Shown here piece by piece: positions 23,588 to 32,291 of a stretch of 49,029 nt of DNA. The notes under the pieces were generated by a model. That model saw only the letters and a list, made by a program, of their open reading frames with translations. It was not told the origin of the DNA and made no database searches. Both the position numbers and the translations under genes were made by a program. Origin of the DNA: Sneathiella sp. (GTDB lineage: Bacteria > Pseudomonadota > Alphaproteobacteria > Sneathiellales > Sneathiellaceae); contig PAKP01000018.1 in the NCBI GenBank assembly GCA_002706985.1, positions 1-49,029 on the forward strand. The letters run 5' to 3'. Each line of letters starts with the position of its first letter. Positions within the stretch are counted from its first letter, which is position 1.

Positions 23588-24722
23588 GCAGATTTTTACC
23601 AATGCCCGGATTGTCCTTGCCGATGAGGTTATAGAGGGGACAATTTCCGTCGAGAATGGTTTTATCACCGCGATAGACACAGGCTTCTCCCGCAATGGGG
23701 CAGCTATTGACCTGGAGGGCGACTACCTGATGCCGGGTTTCGTTGAACTCCATACGGATAATCTCGAAAAACATATGACACCGCGCCCCAAGGCGGAATG
23801 GCCTCCGGTCTCCGCGGTTATCGCCCATGACGGCCAGATGGCAATGAACGGGATTACAACTGTTCTCGATGCCATGGGGCTTGGCGATGTCAACCAGGGC
23901 AGCGCCCGCATGGCGCGGCTCAACGACATGATTGGCGGTATCGGAGAGGCGCAGGCCAAGAACCTCCTGAAGGCGGAGCATTTTCTGCATCTGCGATGCG
24001 AGGTGAGTTATCCCGATCTGCCGACTGTGCTTGATTGCCAGATCGGGAATCCGCATATCCGCATGCTGTCCGTCATGGATCACACGCCGGGACAGCGCCA
24101 GTTTGTCAGTCTCGATGCTTATTACACCTATTATCAGGGAAAATACGGCCTCTCCGACGGCGAAATGGAGGCATTCATCGAGAGTCGCCAGCGCGATCAC
24201 GAGCGCCACAGCGAGAAACACCGGAAGCTGGTGGTTGAGCTTGCCCGCCTCCATGGCATCGTTCTCGCCAGCCATGACGACGCAACGGTTGACCATGTGG
24301 CAGAAGCGGTGGAAGATGGTATCCGGGTTGCCGAATTTCCGACAACCGTGGAAGCGGCAAAGGCGTCTCACAACGCCGGGCTGCAAGTCTTGATGGGGGG
24401 ACCGAACATCGTGCGGGGAAAATCACATTCAGGCAATGTGTCGGCCCGGGAACTGGCACGGCTTGGCTATCTCGATGTGATATCAAGCGATTATGTGCCC
24501 CACAGCCTGCTGTTCAGTGCGCTCCAACTCGTCGATGAATTTGAAGATATCACGCTTCCCCATGCCATTCGGCTGATCAGCAAGACGCCGGCCGAGAGTA
24601 TAGGCCTCACGGACCGTGGCGAGATTGCCGTCGGCAAGAGGGCGGATCTGGTACATGTCCATCACACGCCGCATCACCCCGTCATTCGGGGTGTCTGGTC
24701 GAAAGGACGGCGCATTGGCTGA
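23577..24722 (+). CDS. phnM: PhnM, alpha-D-ribose 1-methylphosphonate 5-triphosphate diphosphatase
   Basis: An amidohydrolase-fold enzyme of 381 residues. It removes pyrophosphate from the ribose triphosphate-phosphonate to give the 5-phosphate, the substrate of PhnJ. Metal ligands are visible in PGFVELHTDNLEKHMTPRP, and MLSVMDHTPGQRQF, LASHDDAT and GGPNIVRGKSHSGNVSA match the family. The C-terminus shows GEIAVGKRADLV. Two ATG codons (23577 and 23580) are possible starts. Its 3' end overlaps the probable phnN start. Confidence 0.95.
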   Translation: MMGEQIFTNARIVLADEVIEGTISVENGFITAIDTGFSRNGAAIDLEGDYLMPGFVELHTDNLEKHMTPRPKAEWPPVSAVIAHDGQMAMNGITTVLDAMGLGDVNQGSARMARLNDMIGGIGEAQAKNLLKAEHFLHLRCEVSYPDLPTVLDCQIGNPHIRMLSVMDHTPGQRQFVSLDAYYTYYQGKYGLSDGEMEAFIESRQRDHERHSEKHRKLVVELARLHGIVLASHDDATVDHVAEAVEDGIRVAEFPTTVEAAKASHNAGLQVLMGGPNIVRGKSHSGNVSARELARLGYLDVISSDYVPHSLLFSALQLVDEFEDITLPHAIRLISKTPAESIGLTDRGEIAVGKRADLVHVHHTPHHPVIRGVWSKGRRIG

Positions 24723-25284
24723 GGTCGGGACGCTCTTTCTTGTGGTCGGGCCGAGCGGGGCGGGCAAGGATACCTTGCTCGACCGGGTGAGGGAAAAGCT
24801 GAGCGGGGATGATCGCTATGTCTTCGCCCGCCGTGTCATTACCCGGCCTGCGGCGCCGGATCACGAAGATCATGACAGCGCAACCCCGGAAGAATTTGAC
24901 CGGCTACTGGAGGAGGGGGCGTTCTGCCTCTCCTGGGAGGCGCATGGCCTGAAATACGGTATCCCCGTGACCTTTGAGGCGGAACGGCAAAAAGGCCGCC
25001 ATGTGGTTGCCAATGTCTCCCGGCAGATCGCCGTTGAGGCCCGAAAGCAGTTCGCGCCCGCCCGCATCGTTGTGGTTACGGCGCCGAAAGAATTGCTGGC
25101 GGCGCGCTTGTCCCTTCGAAGCCGGGAAAGCGCAGGGGAAATTAAAGCACGGCTAAGCCGTCAGGCGCCTGAAATCACGGATATCGACGGGGCCGTCATC
25201 ATCGAAAACAGCGGAAGCGTGGCGGATGGCGTGATGGCGCTCCTAAAGGCATTAAACTTCCGGGACCTCGCGGCCGCCCCGTAA
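24715..25284 (+). CDS. phnN: PhnN, ribose 1,5-bisphosphate phosphokinase
   Basis: A kinase of 189 residues that turns ribose 1,5-bisphosphate into PRPP, returning the C-P lyase ribose to nucleotide synthesis. The P-loop is GPSGAGKDT, followed by VITRPAAPDHEDHDSATPEEF, a guanylate-kinase-like lid. The start is TTG at 24715 inside the phnM 3' end, with AAGGA nine bases upstream. The gene ends within the 3' end of the convergent 2H-phosphoesterase gene (33-base overlap). Confidence 0.92.
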   Translation: MAEVGTLFLVVGPSGAGKDTLLDRVREKLSGDDRYVFARRVITRPAAPDHEDHDSATPEEFDRLLEEGAFCLSWEAHGLKYGIPVTFEAERQKGRHVVANVSRQIAVEARKQFAPARIVVVTAPKELLAARLSLRSRESAGEIKARLSRQAPEITDIDGAVIIENSGSVADGVMALLKALNFRDLAAAP

Positions 25285-25971
25285 CGGATATCGTTTCAAT
25301 AGCCGGAACGACCGGGCATCACCGGGATCGCCAAAGAGGCAAATATCCCGAACGGGAACCGGCTCTTTCAACGCGGCTGCCAGATATCCCGTCAGTTTTC
25401 TTTCAAGAGTGGCACATTCGGCTGCGCGGAGACGACCTGTAAGGGTCAGATGGAACCTGAATTCTTCCATGACAAAGGGGTATCCCCACCGCATGAGAAG
25501 GCTCTCCTGTAGCGCTGTGAGGTTATTCCTGCGGCGGGCAATTTCCTCGTCGCTCGCAGGCTTTCGGTAGTCATGCAGTTCCTGCACGCAGCGATCAGCA
25601 AGTGTGTTCAGTGCCTCAACCGGCGAGGCCGGAACGATTACCAGAAAATCCCTGAGCGACCGAACAGTCATCTTGGGGATGTCGAAAGGCGCAACCTCCT
25701 CCGCCAGCTCCTGAATGTCGATATCGAGTTCCCGAAGGGTCCGGTTGTTGCGAAGGATGAATGGGGGTTTCAAGGTGCCGTGAAAACCGTAGCGGGACGG
25801 AGCCTTTGTTACATTCGTAATTTCCTGAGAGCTGATGCCGTCAATCCGGGGCCGGTCTAAAACCTCTCCCGTTTCAGGGTCGACCCCAAGCCAGTGATTG
25901 CCAAGCCGGGCAAGAGGCGATGCTCTCTCGGGCGCGAAATAGATGGCGTAGCGCTTGAAATCTTCCGGCAT
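25252..25971 (-). CDS. DUF1045 2H-phosphoesterase-like phosphonate protein
   Basis: A 239-residue protein of the phosphonate-operon DUF1045 family. The two H-x-T motifs of 2H phosphoesterases are clear: YGFHGTLKPPF and FRFHLTLTGRL. The start is RYAIYFAPERASPLARLGNHWLG. The family is regularly found near C-P lyase genes. No phnP gene (phosphoribosyl cyclic phosphodiesterase) is in the window, so this protein is a good candidate to open the cyclic phosphate made by PhnJ; that is inference. It lies 12 bases after phnE and converges on phnN. Confidence 0.87.
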   Translation of the reverse strand: MPEDFKRYAIYFAPERASPLARLGNHWLGVDPETGEVLDRPRIDGISSQEITNVTKAPSRYGFHGTLKPPFILRNNRTLRELDIDIQELAEEVAPFDIPKMTVRSLRDFLVIVPASPVEALNTLADRCVQELHDYRKPASDEEIARRRNNLTALQESLLMRWGYPFVMEEFRFHLTLTGRLRAAECATLERKLTGYLAAALKEPVPVRDICLFGDPGDARSFRLLKRYPLRGGREVPEV

Positions 25972-25983
25972 TCGTATGTCTGC

Positions 25984-26790
25984 TCAGGTGACGAGTTTGC
26001 GTAATCTCTGCGACAATAGATCAAGCAGGCTGACCGAGACAATAATCAGGATCATGACGGCGGCGGTTTCCGCATAATAGAAGCCGCGAATATATTCCCA
26101 GAGCAGCATTCCGATCCCCCCGGCGCCGACGATGCCCAGCACAGTCGCGGAGCGGACGTTCGATTCAAACCGGTAAAGGGAATAGGAAATCCAGAGGGGA
26201 AGCACCTGCGGAATGACACCGAAAATGATTTCATGAAGGGCATTGGCGCCGGTCGCCCGAATGCCTTCGATCGGGCGGGGATCGATGGATTCGACTGCTT
26301 CGGAAAACAATTTTGCAAGGACGCCGGTCGTATGAACCCAAAGCGCCAGAACACCGGCAAAAGGACCAAGCCCGACGGCAACCACGAACAGCATCGCGAA
26401 TACCATTTCGTTAATCGCCCGGAACATATCCATCAGGCGGCGTGTCGGCTGACAGATCCACCAGGGAACTATATTTTCTGACGACATGATGCCAAAGGGG
26501 ATGGAAAAGACGATCGCCAGCACCGTTCCCCAGACAGCAATCTTAAAGGTGATGATGATTTCGGATACATACATCTTCCATTCGGTAAAATCCGGAGGAA
26601 AAAAGCCCGATGCGAATTGCCCCATGTTGGCGGCATCATTAAACAGATCCATGGGCCGCATGTCCGCATCTTCCCATGACCAGGCGAGTAGCATGAAGAA
26701 CAACGCCCAGCCGACAAGCGAAATAACGGAGCGCTTCAGGTCGCGAGGAGGTGTTTGCGGATCGGAATTACGGTGCGTCACTGTTGTCAT
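25984..26790 (-). CDS. phnE: PhnE, phosphonate ABC transporter permease
   Basis: An inner-membrane permease of about 268 residues. Hydrophobic helices alternate with the conserved loop [21 protein letters not shown] and the EAA-type segment [20 protein letters not shown], followed by [25 protein letters not shown] (PhnE hallmark) and [15 protein letters not shown] 26790 with AAGGG upstream is preferred over a GTG eight codons earlier. It is the third gene of phnCDE, separated from phnD by a hairpin. Confidence 0.92.
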   Translation of the reverse strand: MTTVTHRNSDPQTPPRDLKRSVISLVGWALFFMLLAWSWEDADMRPMDLFNDAANMGQFASGFFPPDFTEWKMYVSEIIITFKIAVWGTVLAIVFSIPFGIMSSENIVPWWICQPTRRLMDMFRAINEMVFAMLFVVAVGLGPFAGVLALWVHTTGVLAKLFSEAVESIDPRPIEGIRATGANALHEIIFGVIPQVLPLWISYSLYRFESNVRSATVLGIVGAGGIGMLLWEYIRGFYYAETAAVMILIIVSVSLLDLLSQRLRKLVT

Positions 26791-26832
26791 GAGAGGGCCC
26801 TTGGTGATTTGCACGGAGGAAGGGAAGGCGGG

Positions 26833-26865
26833 AAATAAAAGGGGCGCCGGAAAACTCCGACGCCC
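26833..26865 (-). terminator. Terminator or attenuator between phnD and phnE
   Basis: On the minus strand a ten-base stem with one mismatch and a four-base loop (26842-26865) is followed by TTTTATTT (26840-26833). It lies just after phnD and before phnE, and probably lowers permease expression relative to the binding protein. Confidence 0.75.
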
Positions 26866-26883
26866 GAATTCCGGTCAACCGGA

Positions 26884-27894
26884 TTATTGATTGGCGACCA
26901 TGATATCGAGATCGGCAAGCTGCTTGTCGATCATCGTGACCTTTTCTTCTTTTTCTGCCGCAGAGGCGCCCTCTGCATTCATGATTTTAATCTTGTCCTT
27001 GAACAGGGCCAGCTGGCGGATCGGGTAAAGCTGGGTGTTGTTGCTTTCCATGAAGAAACCCTGACCGTCGCTGATGTTGGCGAGAACTTTCCTGGCGGCC
27101 TCCGTATCGCCGAAACGACCGTAAGAGAGGAAGAACGCCTTGATTTCAGACTTCAGTTCCTTTGAGAGGTCTTTACGGTAAACCATTGGATCAGAAGGAA
27201 TAAGCGGGGATGTCCAGATCACCTTGATCTTCTCGGCAGCTTCCGGCGCCTTGAGCTTCGTGCGGCCGATCTGCTCGGAATTATTGGCGGCAATATCAAC
27301 CTGCTTGTTGGCCGTGGCCATCAGGTTTGTTTCATGGTTGGCGTTGCGCACCGTTTTGAAGCATTTCTTCGGATCAATGTCATTCTTGGCGAAGACATAA
27401 TAAGTCGGGACGAGAAAGCCGGATGTCGAGTTCGGATCGCCGATGCCGAAGTTGAGGGACTGGTCACATTTGAAAATATCTTCAAGGCTGTTGATCTTGT
27501 CGTTATCGGCCTGGGTGATGATATGGGAGTAATATCCCTGTGATCCGTCGGCCTTGGATGTTTGTGCGAAGACCTCGCCGCCGGCGCGATCAACGGCTTC
27601 CATGCCGGACTTGTTGCCGAACCAGGCGATCTGTACTTTGCCGAAGCGCATGGCCTCGATAACACCGGCATAGTCAGGGGCAAAGAATGCGTTTACTTTC
27701 CGACCGAGTGCCTTTTCCATATCCGCCATGAAAGGCAGCCACTGCTCTTTCAGGTTTGACGTTGATTCTGTGGAAATGATGCCGAAATTGATCTCTTCCG
27801 GATCGCCTTCCAGCGGCTTGAAGTCGGCAAAGGCGGCTGTGGTTGTCAGGGTTGTCGCCGCAACCACGGCGGCGGATAGGAATTTGCGTATCAT
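26884..27894 (-). CDS. phnD: PhnD, periplasmic phosphonate-binding protein
   Basis: A 336-residue binding protein with a signal peptide (about 23 residues, ending near AAFADFKP). Family landmarks are INFGIISTESTSNLKEQWLPF, APDYAGVIEAMRFGKVQIAWFGNKS, YYSHIITQADNDKINSL, and FGIGDPNSTSGFLVPTYYVF. The last is the PhnD ligand segment. It captures phosphonates and delivers them to PhnE. Confidence 0.95.
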   Translation of the reverse strand: MIRKFLSAAVVAATTLTTTAAFADFKPLEGDPEEINFGIISTESTSNLKEQWLPFMADMEKALGRKVNAFFAPDYAGVIEAMRFGKVQIAWFGNKSGMEAVDRAGGEVFAQTSKADGSQGYYSHIITQADNDKINSLEDIFKCDQSLNFGIGDPNSTSGFLVPTYYVFAKNDIDPKKCFKTVRNANHETNLMATANKQVDIAANNSEQIGRTKLKAPEAAEKIKVIWTSPLIPSDPMVYRKDLSKELKSEIKAFFLSYGRFGDTEAARKVLANISDGQGFFMESNNTQLYPIRQLALFKDKIKIMNAEGASAAEKEEKVTMIDKQLADLDIMVANQ

Positions 27895-27962
27895 CTAGTC
27901 GTCTCCATGAGAAAAAATACCTGAAAGGTTGTATCCTGACAGGCGGTTATTGGTTGAGGTTG

Positions 27963-28829
27963 CTACCTCGCTGCGTAGGCCAGAACCAGATCCCCGTCAG
28001 CGGCAGGCTGGGCGGGCTGGTCGGCTCTCTTGCTCTCTGCCTTGCGGCGTTGCTCTTCAGGCGACAGCAACTCGATGCTGTCGGCACCATATATTTCCTG
28101 CAGGAATTCCGGGGTGAGGCGATGGCTCGGGCCATCGAACACAACCTCGCCCTCGCGCATGGCAATGGTCCGGGGGCAATATTTGATGGCGTAGTCGACC
28201 TGATGCAGTGACACGAGAACGGTAACGCCATCTTCGCGGTTTACATGCGCCAGATTGTCCATGACTTTGCGTGATGAGGCAGGATCGAGGGAGGCGATCG
28301 GCTCGTCCGCCAGGATCAGCTTGGCGCCCTGCACGATTGTGCGAGCAATCGCGGCCCGCTGCTGTTGTCCGCCGGAGAGATTGGAGGATCGTTGCGCGGC
28401 ATGACTGGCGATCCCGACGCGGCCGAGGGCATTCATGGCTTTTTGCTTTTCCTCGTTGGTGAAGATACCGAGGAGGGTTCGCCAGCTTGGGGCCACACCA
28501 AGAACACCCATCAGGACATTTGTCAGAACGGTCAGCCGTCCGACGAGATTAAATTGTTGAAAAACAACACCGATTTCCCGGCGATGTTTACGCACGCCCT
28601 TGGCGAGTGTCCCGTCTTTCTGAATGGCGGTTCCAAAGACATTGATTTCACCGCGGCCCTTGTCACTGACAACCAGACCGGCAATATGGCGGATGAGGGT
28701 GGACTTTCCGGAGCCCGAGGCGCCGATCAGCGCGACCATTTCCTTTTCATCAAGTTCTACGGAGACATTTTTGAGCGCTTTGTTCCTGCCGAATGTCTTG
28801 TCCAGGTTCCTGACGGAAATGGCCACCAT
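27963..28829 (-). CDS. phnC: PhnC, phosphonate ABC transporter ATPase
   Basis: A 288-residue ATPase. Walker A is GASGSGKST, the Q-loop is [21 protein letters not shown] (PhnC-typical), the signature is [15 protein letters not shown], Walker B is [12 protein letters not shown], and the H-loop is SLHQVDYA. The C-terminal 40 residues form a charged extension ([14 protein letters not shown]). It is the first gene of phnCDE behind a Pho box on its own strand. Confidence 0.95.
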   Translation of the reverse strand: MVAISVRNLDKTFGRNKALKNVSVELDEKEMVALIGASGSGKSTLIRHIAGLVVSDKGRGEINVFGTAIQKDGTLAKGVRKHRREIGVVFQQFNLVGRLTVLTNVLMGVLGVAPSWRTLLGIFTNEEKQKAMNALGRVGIASHAAQRSSNLSGGQQQRAAIARTIVQGAKLILADEPIASLDPASSRKVMDNLAHVNREDGVTVLVSLHQVDYAIKYCPRTIAMREGEVVFDGPSHRLTPEFLQEIYGADSIELLSPEEQRRKAESKRADQPAQPAADGDLVLAYAAR

Positions 28830-28882
28830 GTTCTCTCTCCCCTTTGTGATTCTTGCATCGGGGAAAAAATTATGGCTCCTCG

Positions 28883-28911
28883 GTATCAGAACAGTGATAG
28901 TACTGTGACAG
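28883..28911 (-). promoter_or_regulatory. Pho box between phnC and the divergent kinase-like gene
   Basis: On the minus strand three seven-base repeats with an 11-base period are seen: CTGTCAC (28911-28905), CTATCAC (28900-28894) and CTGATAC (28889-28883). The site points to phnC, 54 bases away. It also lies only 23 bases before the divergent trio, so it may serve both directions. Confidence 0.8.
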
Positions 28912-28933
28912 TTTTGTTAAATAGAAGGATGGC

Positions 28934-29809
28934 ATGTCGTCGGAGGAGACAAGGATATCAAAACTCCCGATCTGGGAGGGTCGTGTTCGGATGGAGCCCC
29001 TCGATGGCGGGCTGACCAACCGGAACTATCTGGTGCGGGACGCAAAACGATGCGCCGTCGTGCGGCTCGGATCGGATATTCCGCATCATCATGTCTTTCG
29101 GGCAAATGAACTGGCGGCGAGCCGGGCGGCTCATGCGGCGGGCGTTTCCCCGGCGGTTCTCTTTGCGGAACCCGGCATATTGGTCCTGGAGTATATCGAG
29201 GGAGTAACCTTGCGCGAAGAAGATGTTCGGACATCTGAATATCTTCAGAAGATCATTCCCTTGATACAGACCGCCCATACACGGATTCCGGATTATCTGG
29301 ATGGTCCGTCCATGAATTTCGATGTTTTCGCTATTATGCGGGATTATGCCAAAACCCTTGAAAGGGAAGGCAGCCGGCATATTGGAAAGCTCCCCAAGTT
29401 GAGGGAGGTTGCAACAGATCTGGAAAAGGCAGCCGGGACATCGACAACAGTCTTCGGGCATAATGATTTACTGGCGGCGAATTTCCTCGATGACGGAAAG
29501 CGGCTCTGGCTCATCGACTGGGACTATGCCGGATTTAATACCCCGCTGTTTGATCTTGGCGGGCTGACCTCCAACAACGGTTTTTCCGAAGACATGCAAA
29601 AAAAACTTCTGGAAAGCTATTTCAACGCGCCTCTGGATGCCGCGCGATGGCGGCAGTTTATGGCGATGAAGACAGCGTCCCTCCTGCGGGAGACCATGTG
29701 GAGCATGGTTTCTGAAATCATGTCCGAGCTTAGTTTTGACTATGCGGCCTACACGGAAGAAAATATAAAAAGATTTGAACAGGCCTATGACGAATTCAGC
29801 CAGATATAA
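28934..29809 (+). CDS. Choline/aminoglycoside kinase-like phosphotransferase
   Basis: A 291-residue protein of the APH/choline kinase fold. The nucleotide site LDGGLTNRNYLV is near the N-terminus. The catalytic loop is TVFGHNDLLAANFL (His, Asp, Asn) and the metal Asp is in LWLIDWDYAGFNTPLFDLG. The pattern is closest to choline/ethanolamine kinases (LicA-like). It starts the plus-strand trio and is divergent from phnC across a Pho box. Its substrate may be an amino alcohol or an aminophosphonate-derived compound; a drug-resistance role is unlikely in this context. Confidence 0.8.
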   Translation: MSSEETRISKLPIWEGRVRMEPLDGGLTNRNYLVRDAKRCAVVRLGSDIPHHHVFRANELAASRAAHAAGVSPAVLFAEPGILVLEYIEGVTLREEDVRTSEYLQKIIPLIQTAHTRIPDYLDGPSMNFDVFAIMRDYAKTLEREGSRHIGKLPKLREVATDLEKAAGTSTTVFGHNDLLAANFLDDGKRLWLIDWDYAGFNTPLFDLGGLTSNNGFSEDMQKKLLESYFNAPLDAARWRQFMAMKTASLLRETMWSMVSEIMSELSFDYAAYTEENIKRFEQAYDEFSQI

Positions 29810-29818
29810 GAGACATTT

Positions 29819-32269
29819 ATGAAAGAACTTCCTAAAACTGCGAAGGCCGTTGTGATTGGCGGCGGCATTGTCGGTTGCTCGACCGCCTATCATCTGGCCA
29901 AGCTTGGCTGGACGGACACGGTTCTGCTGGAGCGCAAGAAATTGACTTCTGGGACGACCTTTCATGCGGCCGGGCTGGTCGGTCAGCTTCGCTCCAACGC
30001 CAATATCACCCAGCTTCTCGGCTATTCCGTTGACCTTTATGACCGGCTGGAGAAAGAGACCGGTCTCGGAACCGGATGGAAGATGAATGGCGGGCTGCGC
30101 CTTGCCTGTAACGAGGCGCGCTGGGAAGAGGTTAAGCGACAGGCGACAACGGCGCAGTCCTTCGGGCTGGAAATGCAGCTTCTTTCGCCCTCAGAAGCGC
30201 GAGAGTTGTGGCCGATCATGACGATCGACGATGTAATCGGCGGCGCCTATCTGCCGACGGACGGACAGGCGAACCCCTCCGATATCACCCAGGCACTGGC
30301 AAAAGGCGCGCGGATGGCCGGCGCCACGATTTTCGAGGATACCACCGTCACCGATATTCGGATTGAAGAGGGCAAAATCAAAGGAATTCAGACGGATAGA
30401 GGATTTATTGAGTGTGAAATCGTTGTTTGTTGTGCCGGGCAATGGACGCGGGAATTTGCCGGTCGCTTCGGCGTGAATGTGCCGCTGGTCTCCCTTCAAC
30501 ATCAATATATCATCACCGAACCGATCAAGGATCTGCCGCGTGATCTGCCGACATTGCGGGATCCGGACCGGCTCACTTATTACAAGGAAGAGGTTGGTGG
30601 CCTCGTCATGGGGGGGTATGAGCCGAATCCGATGACCTGGGCGGTGGACGGGATCCCGGAGGATTTTCACTATACATTGCTGTCGTCCGATTTCGAGCAT
30701 TTCGAGCCGATGATGGAGCTTGCGCTTGGCCGGGTACCGGCGCTTGAAACGGCGGGGATCAAGGAACTGGTGAACGGGCCGGAGAGCTTTACGCCGGATG
30801 GAAACTTTATCCTTGGCGAAGCCCCGGAGCTTAAGAACTTTTTTGTCGGTGCGGGTTTTAATGCGTTCGGGATTGCGTCCGGCGGCGGGGCGGGCATGGT
30901 GCTTGCCGAATGGGTTGTAAAAGGCGAGCCGCCATATGATCTCTGGGCTGTCGATATCCGGCGCTTCGGTCGCGTGCATTTCGACACGGACTGGGTTCGC
31001 ACGCGCACCATTGAAGCCTATGGCAAGCATTACACCATGGCCTGGCCGCATGAGGAACATTCAAGCGGGCGTCCGAACCGGACATCGCCGCTTTATGACC
31101 GATTGAAGGCGGCAGGCGGCTGCTTCGGTGAGAAGCTGGGGTGGGAGCGGCCGAACTGGTTTGCCGATCTTGACGCGGGGGAAGTACCGGCGGATCAATA
31201 CAGCTTCGGGCGGCCTAATTGGTTTGACGCCGTTGCGCGGGAACATCGTGCCGCGCGGAAAGCAGCGGTGCTGATAGACCAGACGTCTTTTGCAAAATTT
31301 ACCCTGAAGGGACCGGATGCGGAGGCGGCGCTGGACTGGATTGCCGCCAATGATGTCAGGAAACCCGAGGGTTCGCTTATCTATACGCAAATGCTCAATG
31401 ATCATGGCGGTATTGAATGCGATCTAACGGCGGCGCGGATCGGTCCGGAGGAATATTACATCGTGACCGGAACCGGCTTCGCCACGCATGATTTCAACTG
31501 GATTTCACGCAACATCCCGCGCGGCATGAAGGCAGAGCTTACGGATATTACAGCGACAACGTCTGTCCTGTCCCTGATGGGGCCGAATGCTCGGAAAATT
31601 CTGGAGGCGATCACGGACGATGACGTGTCCAACGACGGGTTCCCGTTCGCCAGCTTCAAGAATATCACCATTGCCGGATGCGCCGTTCGCGCCTTGCGCA
31701 TTACCTATCTGGGAGAGCTGGGCTGGGAGCTGCATCTGCCGGTCGAACATGCAGGAGCTGTGTATGACGCGCTGATGTCTGAGGGCCGGGAATTCGGGCT
31801 CATAAATGCCGGTTATCGCGCCATTGAAAGTTGTCGGCTGGAGAAGGGATATCGGGCCTGGGGATCGGATATCGGACCCGATCACACACCGCTTGAGGCC
31901 GGGCTTGGCTGGGCGGTCAAGCTTAAAACCGGTCGTGATTTCAAGGGCCGCGCCGCTATCGAGGCGCAGAAGCAGGGCGGTGTTAAAAAGATGCTTGCCT
32001 GCTTTACCATGGATGATCCGGATGTCATCCTGCTCGGGCGGGAAACCATCTACCGCAATGGAGAGCGGGTTGGCTGGCTTTCCAGTGGCGGCTACGGTCA
32101 CACAATTGCAAAATCCATCGGCTATGGATATGTTCGAAATGCAGCGGGCGTCGATGCGGATTTCGTGCTGGTGGGCACATATGAGCTGGATGTGGCACTC
32201 ACCCGTGTTCCCTGCAAGGTGCATCTGAAACCGCTTGTCGACCCGTCGATGAGCCGGATAAGACAATAA
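29819..32269 (+). CDS. FAD-dependent oxidoreductase fused to a GcvT domain (dimethylglycine dehydrogenase-like)
   Basis: An 816-residue two-part enzyme. The N-terminal 380 residues form a DAO-type flavin domain with VVIGGGIVGCSTAYHLAKLG and the His segment SGTTFHAAGLVGQLR, where related enzymes link FAD covalently. The C-terminal half (about 430-810) is a GcvT/aminomethyltransferase fold with YTQMLNDHGGIECDLTA, SLMGPNARKIL, YLGELGWELHLPVEHA and a GCV_T_C end. Relatives oxidise N-methyl groups of dimethylglycine or sarcosine and pass the carbon to tetrahydrofolate. Being next to phosphonate genes suggests N-methylated aminophosphonates or their products as substrate; this is inference. Confidence 0.88.
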   Translation: MKELPKTAKAVVIGGGIVGCSTAYHLAKLGWTDTVLLERKKLTSGTTFHAAGLVGQLRSNANITQLLGYSVDLYDRLEKETGLGTGWKMNGGLRLACNEARWEEVKRQATTAQSFGLEMQLLSPSEARELWPIMTIDDVIGGAYLPTDGQANPSDITQALAKGARMAGATIFEDTTVTDIRIEEGKIKGIQTDRGFIECEIVVCCAGQWTREFAGRFGVNVPLVSLQHQYIITEPIKDLPRDLPTLRDPDRLTYYKEEVGGLVMGGYEPNPMTWAVDGIPEDFHYTLLSSDFEHFEPMMELALGRVPALETAGIKELVNGPESFTPDGNFILGEAPELKNFFVGAGFNAFGIASGGGAGMVLAEWVVKGEPPYDLWAVDIRRFGRVHFDTDWVRTRTIEAYGKHYTMAWPHEEHSSGRPNRTSPLYDRLKAAGGCFGEKLGWERPNWFADLDAGEVPADQYSFGRPNWFDAVAREHRAARKAAVLIDQTSFAKFTLKGPDAEAALDWIAANDVRKPEGSLIYTQMLNDHGGIECDLTAARIGPEEYYIVTGTGFATHDFNWISRNIPRGMKAELTDITATTSVLSLMGPNARKILEAITDDDVSNDGFPFASFKNITIAGCAVRALRITYLGELGWELHLPVEHAGAVYDALMSEGREFGLINAGYRAIESCRLEKGYRAWGSDIGPDHTPLEAGLGWAVKLKTGRDFKGRAAIEAQKQGGVKKMLACFTMDDPDVILLGRETIYRNGERVGWLSSGGYGHTIAKSIGYGYVRNAAGVDADFVLVGTYELDVALTRVPCKVHLKPLVDPSMSRIRQ

Positions 32270-32291
32270 ATTCTGAAACAGAGAGTGAGCG

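Noticed and set aside
28934..29809. Aminoglycoside resistance gene
   Set aside because: The fold matches, but the closest pattern is choline/ethanolamine kinase and the context is phosphonate metabolism. No resistance context is visible.
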